A DNA stretch of 46,964 nucleotides. Source: Methylocystaceae bacterium (lineage in GTDB: Bacteria > Pseudomonadota > Alphaproteobacteria > Rhizobiales > Beijerinckiaceae). The stretch covers positions 1 to 46,964 of the forward strand of contig OMIO01000103.1 of NCBI GenBank assembly GCA_900299115.1. The letters run 5' to 3'. Numbering within the stretch: the first letter of the stretch is position 1; each line of letters opens with the position of its first letter. Of the stretch, positions 9,074 to 18,605 are shown piece after piece. Made by a program: the position numbers and the translations under genes. Under the pieces are notes generated by a model. It made no database searches. It was not told the origin of the DNA and worked only from the letters and a program-made list of their open reading frames with translations.

Positions 9074-9730
9074 TCATGGCTGAGCGGCTTTTATGGCTTG
9101 AGCGATAAGCCCCTGCGCATCTGGCGAGCCCCAAGCGGCGGGGCCATTGAGAAGGCCAAGTTGGCATCCTTCGCCATCAATAAGAATAGAGAGCGGGAGT
9201 CCCAGCGCTTTGCCGGCTTGTTTTAATTCGTAAAAACTATTCGCTGTCGGATCCGTATAAAGCGTCAGCGCCTTAATCCCTAACTCCTGAAATAGGGCTT
9301 TTGGCCGCTCGGGTCGACTTGTGTCGATATTGACTGCGACGACTTGAAATTTATCCGAGCCTAAGAGTGATTGTAATTTATCAAGTTGCGGCATCTCTCC
9401 CCGACACGGCACGCACCAAGTCGCCCAGAGATTGAGCAAGATCGTTTTACCGCGAAATGAGTATAAGGGCGCGCTCTTTCCCTCAGGTCCGACAAAACTG
9501 ATTTGAGGCATGGCCTCAGGGGTTTTGCTGATGGCGAGAGCGGCTAAGTCGCCCTTGGCGAAGTCCTCAAGCGTAAGGGCGATTTTTTGGGAAGATTTGC
9601 AGGCTTGCTGTTCCGCTGCATAAGCGGCGGCTTCCTTGCCGCTTAGGCCGCTCACGTATAGAAAACCCAAGACACCCGCCGTCCCTGCAATTGAGGCGAA
9701 ACGTCTTAAGAAAGCTGCCGGCAAATTCAT
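9074..9730 (-). CDS. TlpA-like membrane-anchored thioredoxin
   Basis: The 218-residue protein is a periplasmic thiol-disulfide reductase of the TlpA family. A hydrophobic N-terminal segment (about 12-30) serves as a signal anchor. The thioredoxin fold (about 75-215) has the redox motif WCVPC with cysteines at 106 and 109, inside [15 protein letters not shown] likely cis-proline follows in [11 protein letters not shown] further cysteine pair (44 and in EGCQ) resembles other TlpA proteins. TlpA supports cytochrome c and cytochrome oxidase maturation. I took the ATG at 9730; the open frame extends to 9814 but would run into argH. tlpA divergent from argH is common in Hyphomicrobiales. Confidence 0.87.
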   Translation of the reverse strand: MNLPAAFLRRFASIAGTAGVLGFLYVSGLSGKEAAAYAAEQQACKSSQKIALTLEDFAKGDLAALAISKTPEAMPQISFVGPEGKSAPLYSFRGKTILLNLWATWCVPCRGEMPQLDKLQSLLGSDKFQVVAVNIDTSRPERPKALFQELGIKALTLYTDPTANSFYELKQAGKALGLPLSILIDGEGCQLGLLNGPAAWGSPDAQGLIAQAIKAAQP

Positions 9731-9753
9731 TAAATCCGATCTCCGGGGAAAAA

Positions 9754-11142
9754 ATGACGAGTAAGATATGGGGCGGACGCTTTCAAGGCGCAACCGACGC
9801 CGTTCTCGAAGCAATCAATGTTTCTATTGATTTTGACAAGCGTTTGGGCGCCCAGGACATACGCGGTTCGCTCGCCCATGTCGCCATGTTGGCGGATTGC
9901 GGCATTCTTTCAGCCTCTGACGCAGAGCAAATCAAGCAAGGTTTGCTTCAAATTCAGCAAGAAATTGCGAGCGGGACATTCGAATTTTCCCGGGAGTTTG
10001 AAGATATTCATATGAATGTGGAAACGCGACTGGCGAGGCTCATTGGGCCTGTCGCAGGGCGTTTGCATACAGCGCGATCGCGCAACGATCAGGTTGCGAC
10101 AGATTTTCGTCTCTATATTCGCGATGAAATAGACAGTCTCGATCGACAATTGGCGGATTTGCAGTTGGCTTTAGCTGAGCGGGCGGTTGAAGAAGCCGGT
10201 AGCGTTATGCCAGGCTTTACCCATTTACAATCCGCACAACCTGTTACATTGGGCCATCACTTGCTCGCTTATGTCGAAATGATAGGGCGAGATCGTGGGC
10301 GCTTGCACGATGCGCGCAAGCGCGGCAATGAATCGCCGCTCGGCGCAGCGGCTTTGGCGGGGACCTCTTTTCCAATCGATCGACATCAAACCGCCAAGGC
10401 TTTGGCTTTTGACCGACCGACAGCAAATTCTCTTGATAGCGTATCAGACCGCGACTTCGTTCTTGAAACTCTTGCCGCCGCTGCAATCTGCATCACGCAT
10501 CTCTCCCGCTTTGCTGAAGAAATCGTTCTGTGGACCACGCCACAATTCGCTTTCATCTCTTTGTCAGATCAATTCACGACCGGCTCTTCAATTATGCCGC
10601 AAAAACGTAATCCTGATGCAGCAGAGCTTGTGCGGGGTAAAAGCGGTCGCATCATAGGCGCGTTAACGGCGCTGCTTATTGTTATGAAAGGACTCCCCTT
10701 AGCATATTCAAAAGATATGCAAGAGGATAAGGAAGGCGCTTTTGACGCACTGGATAATCTCGCGCTGTGTATTGCAGCGCTTGCAGGCATGGTGCGAGAT
10801 ATGAAAATTGATCGTGAAAGATTAAAACACGCCGCTGGCGCGGGCTATGCGACAGCAACTGATCTTGCAGATTGGCTCGTACAAAGATTGAATCTCCCTT
10901 TTCGCGAGGCGCATCACATAACAGGTCGCGTTGTTGCTGTAGCGGAGGCGCGCGGCGTTGGCTTAGAGGAGTTATCGCTTCAAGAGTTGCAAGATGTGGA
11001 GCCACGGATAACGGATGAGCTGTTTGCCGTTTTAGGCGTCGACAATTCGGTCGCAAGCCGCAAGAGCTATGGCGGCGCAGCGCCTGACAATGTGCGCGCC
11101 GCGGCGCAATCATGGTTAAATTGCCTAAAAGCGAGCAATTGA
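9754..11142 (+). CDS. argH: argininosuccinate lyase (ArgH)
   Basis: ArgH splits argininosuccinate to arginine and fumarate, the last step of arginine synthesis. The 462-residue length and the family motifs are intact: MWGGRF-like KIWGGRFQ at the start, the [17 protein letters not shown] substrate loop (around 105), [17 protein letters not shown] with the catalytic histidine (around 160), and the fumarase/lyase signature [12 protein letters not shown] (around 277). The ATG at 9754 follows a GGGG-A-rich site. It is divergent from the tlpA-like gene by 23 bases. ArgD and ArgF of the same pathway are encoded at 36.8-39.0 kb. Confidence 0.97.
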   Translation: MTSKIWGGRFQGATDAVLEAINVSIDFDKRLGAQDIRGSLAHVAMLADCGILSASDAEQIKQGLLQIQQEIASGTFEFSREFEDIHMNVETRLARLIGPVAGRLHTARSRNDQVATDFRLYIRDEIDSLDRQLADLQLALAERAVEEAGSVMPGFTHLQSAQPVTLGHHLLAYVEMIGRDRGRLHDARKRGNESPLGAAALAGTSFPIDRHQTAKALAFDRPTANSLDSVSDRDFVLETLAAAAICITHLSRFAEEIVLWTTPQFAFISLSDQFTTGSSIMPQKRNPDAAELVRGKSGRIIGALTALLIVMKGLPLAYSKDMQEDKEGAFDALDNLALCIAALAGMVRDMKIDRERLKHAAGAGYATATDLADWLVQRLNLPFREAHHITGRVVAVAEARGVGLEELSLQELQDVEPRITDELFAVLGVDNSVASRKSYGGAAPDNVRAAAQSWLNCLKASN

Positions 11143-11150
11143 GGGTGAAT

Positions 11151-11762
11151 ATGAGCGATGATGCGCCGCAGCTTTATCTTGTGACGCCTCTGCTACAGGA
11201 GGCCTCGAATTTTAAATTACGCTTGGTGCAGGCCTTAGAGGCGGCAAATGTCGCTAGCCTCCTCATTCGCGCCGATCATAAGGATATGCGAAGAAATGAG
11301 GAAATTTTACGCATTTTAACCCCGCTGGCGCAGGAAAGAAATGTGGCTGTGCTTGTTGAGAATGGTGTGAATGAAGCGCTCCGCTGCGGCGCTGATGGCG
11401 CCCATATTCTAGGGTCAACAGATGACATCGCAACGGCGGTTAAAAAATTATCTCCGCGTTACATTGTAGGCGCAGGTAATTTGGCGACGCGCGATGATGC
11501 GATGCAGGCTGGCGAATTGGGCGTTGATTATGTCCATCTTGTTTCGCCTGACGCGCATCAATTGATGGAACGCGTCGCTTGGTGGTCAGAATTATTTATC
11601 ACGCCCTGTGTCGCAAAAGCGGAAAAGTTGGATGAAATCGCGCCGCTTGCACAGGCGGGCGCCGATTTTATTATGTTAGAGGATGTTGTGTGGTCTGATC
11701 CACGAGACCCTGCCGCTGCTCTATCGGACGCTTTGGCTTGCTTACAAGGTGTGAGCGTATGA
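11151..11762 (+). CDS. ThiE-like (thiamine phosphate synthase family) protein, divergent
   Basis: The 203-residue protein has the TIM-barrel pattern of the thiamine phosphate synthase family: LYLVTP at the first strand, VAVLVENGVNEALRCGADGAH around 70-90, and GVDYVHLVSP around 128. Typical ThiE residues are missing: NDR is VEN, the HLGQ-D loop is HILGSTDD, and the TxTK phosphate loop is absent. Hyphomicrobiales often carry such a second, divergent ThiE-like gene, frequently next to a Sel1 protein as here. Thiamine synthesis is thus not assured. GAGGGTG lies 6 bases before the ATG, and ATGA overlap couples it to the next gene. Confidence 0.72.
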   Translation: MSDDAPQLYLVTPLLQEASNFKLRLVQALEAANVASLLIRADHKDMRRNEEILRILTPLAQERNVAVLVENGVNEALRCGADGAHILGSTDDIATAVKKLSPRYIVGAGNLATRDDAMQAGELGVDYVHLVSPDAHQLMERVAWWSELFITPCVAKAEKLDEIAPLAQAGADFIMLEDVVWSDPRDPAAALSDALACLQGVSV

Positions 11763-12751
11763 AAATTATAGTGTCTTTTATCTATTTAACTTTTGCCTTG
11801 CTTTTTCCATCCATTGCTCTGTCCAATCAATCTATCGATGTGCGAGAAGCGGAAAGTGGTTCAGCGGCGCCCGATCTTGCATTTGGAGCTTATCAACGCG
11901 GCGATTTCAAAGCTGCAATGAGTGAGGCAAAAAAAAGACTGCAGATTAATCCAAAAGATGCTGCAGCGCTGGCGCTGATTGGGCAACTATATATTGAAGG
12001 CGCCGGGGTAAATCGTGACGCGAAACAAGCTATGGATTGGTTTCGACGGGCTGCAGATTTGGGAAATGCCGAATCCGCTTATATTTACGGCGCTGCCTTG
12101 CTTCAAGGATTAAATGTTCCAAAAGATCGTAATCGCGCGCGCGACTATCTTGAAAAAGCTGCGGCGTTGAACCACGGATCTGCGTTACATTTATTAGGCG
12201 AAATGGCGCTTGAAAATGAAGGAAAGCCTTCAGATTTTTCCCGAGCGCTTGATTATTTTAAGCGCGCTGATGCGGCAGGTAACGCGGATGCAAGCTATGC
12301 GCTTGGCGTTTTATACAAAACGGGTAAAGGATTAGACAAAGACCTTAATACAGCGGCGGTTTATTTTAAACGCGCTGCTGATCTTGATCTATCTGCGGCG
12401 ATGGTTGAATACGCCATTATGCAGTTTAACGGCGTTGGCGCTCCACGCGATCAACAAGCAGCGATCGCGCTGTTAAGACGCGCAGGAATGGCCGGCAATG
12501 CTGTCGCGCAAAATAGGCTTGCACATATTTATGCTGAAGGGCTTGGCGTTGCGCCGGATCTTTCCCTGGCGCGTTACTGGCGGGATAAAGCGCGAGAAGG
12601 AGGATTAGCTGACTCAACGCTTGATTTTCTCTCGAGCGCCAGCAGTAAGGATGGGTTGGATAAGCAAGAGCTCTCCGCGCCTGGCGCGCCAACACAAATG
12701 AAAACTCAATCTCCCATGCCGCCCTCCTTCCAGGCGCCGCTGAAAAAGTGA
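11759..12751 (+). CDS. secreted Sel1/TPR-like repeat protein
   Basis: A signal peptide (IVSFIYLTFALLFPSIALS) leads into a first TPR-like unit (about 40-70) and then at least six Sel1-like repeats of about 36 residues, each with the pattern A..G....LG.-Y..G.GV..D...A..WF..AA. Examples are IGQLYIEGAGVNRDAKQA and YALGVLYKTGKGLDKDLNTA. Such periplasmic solenoids bind partner proteins; the partner is unknown. The C-terminus is Pro/Gln-rich. The ATG at 11759 overlaps the stop of the ThiE-like gene, and its own stop overlaps the GTG start of the esterase, so the three are translationally coupled. Confidence 0.82.
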   Translation: MKIIVSFIYLTFALLFPSIALSNQSIDVREAESGSAAPDLAFGAYQRGDFKAAMSEAKKRLQINPKDAAALALIGQLYIEGAGVNRDAKQAMDWFRRAADLGNAESAYIYGAALLQGLNVPKDRNRARDYLEKAAALNHGSALHLLGEMALENEGKPSDFSRALDYFKRADAAGNADASYALGVLYKTGKGLDKDLNTAAVYFKRAADLDLSAAMVEYAIMQFNGVGAPRDQQAAIALLRRAGMAGNAVAQNRLAHIYAEGLGVAPDLSLARYWRDKAREGGLADSTLDFLSSASSKDGLDKQELSAPGAPTQMKTQSPMPPSFQAPLKK

Positions 12752-13620
12752 GTTTTATCGCGCGACATAGCGTCAGCCTTTCGCGTCGCTTGATTAAACC
12801 AAATCTCGTTCCGCTGATCCGCGCGGCAAAAGCGACGCAAAGCATTCTCTTAAAGAATTTAACAGAAAATCCCGCGCCTCTTTGTCCTGAAATAGCCGGC
12901 GACTGGACGCCCGCCGCCCCTCAGATGGGTGTAGATCCGCCGCTGTTATTTTTTTTGCATGGCGGCGGATTTTTAATCGGCGCGCCGAGACTGTTTCGTT
13001 ATGTCTCGCGACAATTTTCTCGCGCCGGATTTGATGTTTTTGCGCCTAGGTATCGGCTTGCGCCAGAACATGTGTTCCCCGCTGCTTTGAGCGATGTCCT
13101 GCAGGCCTATAGGGCGTTTGTTGACGCAAGCCCTCATCCAATTGTTGTCGCGGGAGACTCGGCTGGGGGCGGCCTGGCTATCTCAATGATGATGAAATTA
13201 CGCGATGACGGCGTGAGGCTGCCAAAAGCAGCGGTCTTATTTTCGCCTTGGACAGATCTTGCCGCAACGGGCGAATCTATGCGTCTTAATGAGGAGAAAG
13301 ATGCTTATTTTTCCAGAAAAATGATATTATTGGGCGCACGCGCTTTTTTAGCGCAAGCACGCGCCCGCGATCCACGCGCTTCGCCGATTTACGGCGATTT
13401 AAAAGGATTGCCTCCAATATTGGCGCATGTTGGGGCAGATGAAGTTTTACGTGATGACTCAACGCGGCTTATTGCTCAGGCTCAGGCGGCGGGCGTTGAC
13501 GCGCAAATCGAGATTTGGCCTGATGTGCCCCATGCTTGGCAGCTTCTTCCATTTTTACCCGAAGCCGCCGACTCACGACAAAAAGCAATTGAATTTTTGA
13601 AAGAAAAGCTTGCTGCCTAG
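12748..13620 (+). CDS. alpha/beta hydrolase of the HSL (esterase/lipase) family
   Basis: The 290-residue enzyme belongs to the hormone-sensitive-lipase family of carboxylesterases. The oxyanion-hole motif HGGGFLIG lies near 71, the nucleophile elbow GDSAGGGL near 137 (serine in the middle), the likely acid in GADEVLRDDS near 230, and the catalytic histidine in PHAWQLLP near 258. There is no signal peptide. The GTG start overlaps the upstream Sel1 gene (GTGA). The natural ester is unknown; short acyl esters are typical for the family. It ends in TAG, showing that TAG serves as a normal stop in this genome. Confidence 0.88.
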   Translation: MSFIARHSVSLSRRLIKPNLVPLIRAAKATQSILLKNLTENPAPLCPEIAGDWTPAAPQMGVDPPLLFFLHGGGFLIGAPRLFRYVSRQFSRAGFDVFAPRYRLAPEHVFPAALSDVLQAYRAFVDASPHPIVVAGDSAGGGLAISMMMKLRDDGVRLPKAAVLFSPWTDLAATGESMRLNEEKDAYFSRKMILLGARAFLAQARARDPRASPIYGDLKGLPPILAHVGADEVLRDDSTRLIAQAQAAGVDAQIEIWPDVPHAWQLLPFLPEAADSRQKAIEFLKEKLAA

Positions 13621-13732
13621 CCGGTCGGCGCGCGGAGTTAAAAGTGAATAATTGACCTGGGACGCAACGGGTCCTATCTCTTGCACCATCAACGTCTGCG
13701 CTTTTGGGGCGCCATTAACCGTTGGAAAAATC

Positions 13733-14299
13733 ATGGCCCTTCTGCCCATCGTCACTTTGCCAGATCCAAGTTTGAGAAAAATTTCCCAACCTGTTGATCA
13801 AATAGATGCGGAAATCCATCGACTGCTCGATGACATGCTCGAGACAATGTATGCGGCGCCGGGAATCGGTCTGGCCGCTATTCAGGTTGCTGTTCCAAAA
13901 CGCATCGTCGTGATTGATATTGGCAAGACAGAGGAAGAGCGCTCTCCGCTTTTTTTAATTAATCCGGAAATTACCTGGGCAAGCGAAGAACTGAGTCTTT
14001 ACCAAGAAGGCTGTCTATCTGTTCCTGATTATTATGAAGACGTCAAACGTCCAGCCACTGTGCAGGTCCGACATTTAAATCGTGAGGGTCAGCTCGTTGA
14101 ATTCAAGGCTGAAGGGTTGTTGGCGACGGTCGTGCAACATGAACTAGATCATTTGGAAGGCGGTCTTTTTATCGACCATCTTTCGAGATTAAAGCGCGAT
14201 CGGGTCATGAAAAAATTTAATAAAGCTGCGCGTATAGACGAAATCATAACCCAGCGCCGTCGTGAAATTGAACATCAATCGGAAGAAGCCGGAGTCTGA
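13733..14299 (+). CDS. def: peptide deformylase (Def)
   Basis: Def removes the formyl group from nascent N-terminal methionine. All three metal-site motifs are present in the 188-residue protein: GIGLAAIQV (44-52), EGCLSVP (cysteine ligand, around 95) and QHELDHLEG (two histidine ligands and catalytic glutamate, around 138). The ATG at 13733 follows a weak GGAAAAA. The frame is open to 13652, but the family starts at this ATG. The fmt gene, for the opposite reaction of tRNA formylation, begins 3 bases after the stop, the usual def-fmt arrangement. Confidence 0.96.
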   Translation: MALLPIVTLPDPSLRKISQPVDQIDAEIHRLLDDMLETMYAAPGIGLAAIQVAVPKRIVVIDIGKTEEERSPLFLINPEITWASEELSLYQEGCLSVPDYYEDVKRPATVQVRHLNREGQLVEFKAEGLLATVVQHELDHLEGGLFIDHLSRLKRDRVMKKFNKAARIDEIITQRRREIEHQSEEAGV

Positions 14300-14302
14300 G
14301 GT

Positions 14303-15229
14303 TTGCGTGTTATTTTTATGGGCACGCCGGACTTTGCAACGACCCTGCTCAAAAATATTATATCTCACGGACATGAAATCGTAGCGGTTTATACCCAGCC
14401 TCCTCGTCCCGCAGGCAGAGGATTGTCAGAAAAAAAATCAAGTGTTCATTGTTACGCGCAATCTCTTGGACTAATTATTCATACGCCTAAAAATTTTCGT
14501 AACGACGAGGAAGTTCAAACTTTTATTTCCTATCGCGCCGATGTCGCAATTGTTGCAGACTATGGTCTCATCCTGCCGCCGTCGATCCTCGCCGCGCCCA
14601 AACATGGATGCCTCAATCTACACGGATCTTTGTTGCCGCGGTGGCGCGGCGCTGCGCCCATTCAACGCGCGATCATGGCTGGTGACACAGAAAGCGGCGT
14701 GATGGTGATGAAAATGGATGCTGGACTGGATACTGGTCCAGTCGCCGCAACTAAAGCCATCGCTATTTCGCCAGATATGACAGCGGGGGAATTGCATGAT
14801 TGTCTCGCCGAGCAGGGCGCAATCTTAATGGTTAATGCGCTGGATTTACTTGAAAGAGATGCGCTAATTTTTGTCCCGCAAAATGAAGTTGGCGCGTGCT
14901 ACGCCGATAAAATTAATAAGGCTGAGGCGAGAATTGACTGGAGCAAAAGCGCCGAGAAGATAAAAAATCATATTCGCGGGTTGTCGCCCTTTCCTGGAGC
15001 CTTTTTTGAAGTGGATTTTGGTCATGGCGTCTATCGGGTGAAAGTGCTTCAAGCTGATGAGGAGAGCGCTTCAGGTCCGCCAGGAAGCGTCTTGGATGAT
15101 TTAGGCCTCATTGCCTGCGGCGAAAAGGCGTTGCGTTTAAAAAGGGTGCAACGGGCAGGCAAAAGTGAAATGTCTATGCAAGAATTCTTACGTGGACAGC
15201 CGATCAAGACTGGTGCGATTTTATCCTAA
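14303..15229 (+). CDS. fmt: methionyl-tRNA formyltransferase (Fmt)
   Basis: Fmt formylates initiator Met-tRNA with 10-formyl-tetrahydrofolate. The N-terminal GART-like domain shows MGTPDFA (6-12), the formyl-folate site NLHGSLLPRWRGAAPIQRAI (around 107-126) and GLDTGPV (around 147). The C-terminal OB-like domain spans about 205-305. The start is a TTG at 14303, with GGAG about 9 bases upstream; the next in-frame ATG would delete the Rossmann start. truA begins in the stop codon (taATG), so def-fmt-truA is one transcription unit. Confidence 0.96.
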   Translation: MRVIFMGTPDFATTLLKNIISHGHEIVAVYTQPPRPAGRGLSEKKSSVHCYAQSLGLIIHTPKNFRNDEEVQTFISYRADVAIVADYGLILPPSILAAPKHGCLNLHGSLLPRWRGAAPIQRAIMAGDTESGVMVMKMDAGLDTGPVAATKAIAISPDMTAGELHDCLAEQGAILMVNALDLLERDALIFVPQNEVGACYADKINKAEARIDWSKSAEKIKNHIRGLSPFPGAFFEVDFGHGVYRVKVLQADEESASGPPGSVLDDLGLIACGEKALRLKRVQRAGKSEMSMQEFLRGQPIKTGAILS

Positions 15230-15969
15230 TGACGCGTTATGCGCTGACAATAGAATATGATGGGACCCCCTTTGTTGGCTGGCAAAGACAAGCAAATGGT
15301 TCTTCCGTTCAACAATCTCTTGAAGAAGCGCTAAAAGCGCTCTGCGGGGAACAGATCATTGTACATGGCGCAGGACGCACTGATGCAGGCGTTCACGCCA
15401 TCGGTCAGGTTGCTCATATTGATTTAAGTAAAAATTGGCAGACGGATCGTTTGCGTGATGCTTTAAATGCGCATCTTAAGCCCGATCCAATTGCAATCCT
15501 TCAGGTGCGTGAAGTAAACACGGATTTTGAAGCGCGATTTTCAGCTATTCGTCGACATTATCGTTATATTATAGATAATCGACGCGCGCCTTTGACGCTT
15601 GCGCTTCAGCGCGCCTGGCATGTGAAATGGCCGCTCAGTGCGGAGCGGATGCATCATGCCGCTCAGCAGCTGATTGGTCGACATGATTTCACAACGTTTC
15701 GCGCATCAGAATGTCAGGCGCACTCTCCAATCCGCACCTTAGAGCGGTGTGATGTGCGTCGCTTAGGCGATCGAATTGAAATAGATGTATCGGCGCGCTC
15801 TTTTCTGCACAGCCAAGTACGGTCTATGGCGGGATCGCTTGAGCATGTTGGTTCTGGCAAATGGACTGTTGAAGAGTTTGTTTCCGCCCTAGAGTCATGC
15901 GATCGGCGCCGCTGTGGCCAAGTCGCGCCGCCGCATGCGCTTTATCTCATGGCCGTGGATTACCCTTAA
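15229..15969 (+). CDS. truA: tRNA pseudouridine(38-40) synthase (TruA)
   Basis: TruA isomerises uridines 38-40 in the anticodon stem-loop of many tRNAs. The catalytic aspartate is residue 52 in GAGRTDAGVHA. Other family elements are YDGTPFVGWQRQ at the N-terminus, the RRHYRYII strand (around 105) and the C-terminal block with SFLHSQVRSMAGSL (around 190). The length of 246 is standard. The ATG overlaps the last base of the fmt stop codon. Confidence 0.96.
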   Translation: MTRYALTIEYDGTPFVGWQRQANGSSVQQSLEEALKALCGEQIIVHGAGRTDAGVHAIGQVAHIDLSKNWQTDRLRDALNAHLKPDPIAILQVREVNTDFEARFSAIRRHYRYIIDNRRAPLTLALQRAWHVKWPLSAERMHHAAQQLIGRHDFTTFRASECQAHSPIRTLERCDVRRLGDRIEIDVSARSFLHSQVRSMAGSLEHVGSGKWTVEEFVSALESCDRRRCGQVAPPHALYLMAVDYP

Positions 15970-16033
15970 GCGCGTTGACAGACGCGATGCATTTAAGCAT
16001 GACACCCCTACCGCACTCTTTTGAAAGGTGCCG

Positions 16034-17026
16034 ATGCGTATTTTTATTACTGGAACTGCTGGGTTCATAGGCTTTCATCTGGCTCGAAAGCTTCTGGCGC
16101 AAGGACATCTCGTGGATGGCTTTGACGGTATGACGACCTATTACGACGTCGCGCTTAAAGAAGCGCGTCGGGCGCTATTGCTGACCTCTGATGCTTATCG
16201 TGACACTGTCGGCATGCTTGAGGATTTTGATTGTCTCTCGCAAGCTGTAGCGCAAGCCGCTCCGGATGTGATTATCCATCTCGCTGCTCAAGCTGGCGTT
16301 CGTTATAGTTTAGAAAATCCCAGAGCCTATATTAATGCGAATCTTGTTGGCGCATTCAATGTTATGGAGCTTGCGCGTTTACACAAACCAAAACATTTTC
16401 TGATGGCCTCCACGAGTTCAGTTTATGGCGCGAGTCCAAGTGTGCCTTTTTACGAAAATGATCGCACAGATCATCCCTTAACGCTTTATGCAGCTACAAA
16501 AAAATCTGCTGAAGCTATGGCGCATTCCTATTCTCATTTATGGTCCATTCCAACGACAATGTTCCGCTTTTTTACAGTATACGGACCTTGGGGTCGTCCA
16601 GACATGGCGCCCTTAAAATTTGTAAAAGCTATAGAGAATGATCAAACAATCGACATTTATAACCACGGCGATATGTCACGCGATTTTACCTATATTGATG
16701 ATCTCATAGAAGCCATTGTGAGATTAATAGATTGTAGTCCCAGCCAAGACAAAGCGGACGATTCTGTTTCGCCTGTCGCGCCCTTTCGTATCGTCAATAT
16801 TGGTCGTGGCGCGCCAGTGAAGCTTTTAGATTTTATCGATACGGTTGAGAAAGCGATTGGAAAAAAAGCGCGACGAAATTATCTCGAGATGCAGGCAGGC
16901 GATGTGCCGCGCACATATGCTGATTCAGAATTGCTCTATCGTTTAACAGGCTATCGCCCGGATACTCCGCTGGAGACAGGGGTTGAGGCCCTAGTTTCTT
17001 GGTATCGCAACTATCAAAAAATATGA
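16034..17026 (+). CDS. UDP-glucuronate 4-epimerase-like nucleotide-sugar epimerase
   Basis: The 330-residue protein is an extended short-chain dehydrogenase acting on nucleotide sugars. The NAD-binding motif [11 protein letters not shown] opens the protein, [11 protein letters not shown] (around 90) is typical of UDP-glucuronate 4-epimerases, STSSVYG (around 126) carries the catalytic serine/threonine, and YAATKKS supplies the tyrosine and lysine of the YxxxK pair (around 153). [13 protein letters not shown] is the family's substrate loop. It probably makes UDP-galacturonate for cell-surface polysaccharide. GAAAGG is spaced 6 bases from the ATG at 16034. It stands alone; no glycosyltransferase is adjacent. 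Confidence 0.85.
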   Translation: MRIFITGTAGFIGFHLARKLLAQGHLVDGFDGMTTYYDVALKEARRALLLTSDAYRDTVGMLEDFDCLSQAVAQAAPDVIIHLAAQAGVRYSLENPRAYINANLVGAFNVMELARLHKPKHFLMASTSSVYGASPSVPFYENDRTDHPLTLYAATKKSAEAMAHSYSHLWSIPTTMFRFFTVYGPWGRPDMAPLKFVKAIENDQTIDIYNHGDMSRDFTYIDDLIEAIVRLIDCSPSQDKADDSVSPVAPFRIVNIGRGAPVKLLDFIDTVEKAIGKKARRNYLEMQAGDVPRTYADSELLYRLTGYRPDTPLETGVEALVSWYRNYQKI

Positions 17027-17039
17027 CGCTTTGACTTAA

Positions 17040-18308
17040 TTAATCCAGCCAGTCCGGTAGATGGTCGAGCGCGATCAAGTCCTCGATGCTTGGGCGGGGA
17101 CGGATAAGCGCAGAGCGATCGCCATCAACCATGACCTCTGGGATCAAGGGTCGCGTGTTATAAGTTCCAGATTGGACGGCGCCATAGGCCCCTGCCGTTA
17201 AGACACACAGCAATTCTTGCGCCTTTACTTCAGAAATAACTCGCTCCAAGGCAAGATAATCGCCAGTCTCGCAAACTGGCCCAACAATATCCGCCGTTAT
17301 GTTTTTGCGACTAGAATCTAACGTAACGGGAATGATGTCGTGCCAAGCGTCATAAAGCGTAGGACGGATTAAATCATTCATGCCAGCGTCGACGATGACA
17401 AATTTTTTATTCTCTCCGGCTTTGACGTAGAGAACGCGCGTGACGAGAACGCCAGCGTTTCCGACAATTAATCGACCGGGTTCGAAAACGAGTTTGCACT
17501 TAAGATTAGCGAAATGCTTGCGAATGATTGCGGCGTAGCGATCTGGGTGAAAAGAGTCAGGATCTTCGCCTTCGTGATAGGGAATTCCCAAGCCGCCGCC
17601 GCAATCGACATGAGAAATCTCGTGCCCGTCGTCGCGAAGATCAACCACCAGTTGCGCGAGCAGTGAAAAAGCTTCGTCAAAAGGCTCAAGCTCAGTGAGC
17701 TGTGAGCCAATATGCATGTCAACGCCAGTAACGCGGAGCCCAGGCAGCTTCGCTGCGCGGGCATAAACGGTGCGTGCTTGCGATAAGGCGACGCCAAATT
17801 TATTCTCTGCGCGGCCAGTGGAGATTTTAGCATGCGTACGCGCATCTACATCGGGATTTACGCGCAAAGAAATATTTGCCTGCTTACCCATTTGAACCGC
17901 TATTTTTGAAATAGCTTCTAACTCTGGCTCAGATTCAACATTAAAACAGAAAATATTTACAGCTAACGCTTCGCGGATCTCCGCTGCTGTTTTGCCAACG
18001 CCTGAAAAAGTAATTTTGTTTCCAGGAACTCCTGCGGCAAGCGCGCGCGCTAATTCTCCGCCAGAAACAACATCCATGCCTGCGCCCTCATGAGCGAGAA
18101 CGCGTAAAACCGCTTGATTGGAATTTGCCTTAATGGCGTAACAAACAAGAAAATCGAGACCGCTAAAAGCCTGAGAAAAAACTTGAATATGTCGGCGAAT
18201 AGTTGACGCGGAATAACAATAAAAAGGCGTGCCGATTTTATCGGCAAGCGTGGTTAATGCGACGTCTTCGGCATGAAGCGCGCCATTTTTGTAATCAAAA
18301 TGATGCAT
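17040..18308 (-). CDS. lysA: diaminopimelate decarboxylase (LysA)
   Basis: LysA decarboxylates meso-diaminopimelate to L-lysine with PLP. The alanine-racemase-type barrel carries the Schiff-base lysine in VCYAIKANSN (around 60), the glycine-rich PLP phosphate loop in DCGGGLGIPY (around 223) and EPGRLIVGNAGVL (around 276). The C-terminal domain has the substrate cysteine in GPVCETGDYLA (around 345) and a conserved tyrosine in GAYGAVQSGTYNTRP. The length of 422 is normal. The LptM-like gene lies 3 bases upstream on the same strand, the usual lptM-lysA pair. Confidence 0.97.
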   Translation of the reverse strand: MHHFDYKNGALHAEDVALTTLADKIGTPFYCYSASTIRRHIQVFSQAFSGLDFLVCYAIKANSNQAVLRVLAHEGAGMDVVSGGELARALAAGVPGNKITFSGVGKTAAEIREALAVNIFCFNVESEPELEAISKIAVQMGKQANISLRVNPDVDARTHAKISTGRAENKFGVALSQARTVYARAAKLPGLRVTGVDMHIGSQLTELEPFDEAFSLLAQLVVDLRDDGHEISHVDCGGGLGIPYHEGEDPDSFHPDRYAAIIRKHFANLKCKLVFEPGRLIVGNAGVLVTRVLYVKAGENKKFVIVDAGMNDLIRPTLYDAWHDIIPVTLDSSRKNITADIVGPVCETGDYLALERVISEVKAQELLCVLTAGAYGAVQSGTYNTRPLIPEVMVDGDRSALIRPRPSIEDLIALDHLPDWLD

Positions 18309-18311
18309 TGT

Positions 18312-18605
18312 TTACAGGATGGGGTCGAGCGGAAAAGGAAATTGTTCAGGTGGTCGATTGCCCGTTGTGCCAGGAATGCCGCCAGGTTGGCTGGAGGCGT
18401 CAATATTTTTAGGCTTTGTTTTTTTGCCTTGGCTTGCCAGCGACTTCTGTTCTTCAGCTTCTTTGGCCTTCATTGCCTTTTCATAGGCTTGCGTTTCAAG
18501 TGGGCTTTCTGTTGGACCACGGCGACCGCAGCCAAGGAGCCCACAACTAAAAAGGAAGATGAGTAGGAAGTTCAGCGTTTTTCGAGGCGTCACAGCGTTG
18601 TCCAA
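18312..18605 (-). CDS. lptM: LptM/YifL-like small lipoprotein
   Basis: This is a 97-residue lipoprotein with signal segment LNFLLIFLFSCGLLGC, whose last cysteine would be lipidated, followed at once by GRRGPTESP, typical of the LptM (YifL) family. LptM assists assembly of the LptDE LPS translocon in enterobacteria; alphaproteobacterial relatives sit beside lysA, as here. The C-terminal part is low-complexity, lysine- and proline-rich. In related genomes argH-lptM-lysA are commonly contiguous; here argH is 7 kb away. The symbol is by context and motif only. Confidence 0.75.
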   Translation of the reverse strand: MDNAVTPRKTLNFLLIFLFSCGLLGCGRRGPTESPLETQAYEKAMKAKEAEEQKSLASQGKKTKPKNIDASSQPGGIPGTTGNRPPEQFPFPLDPIL

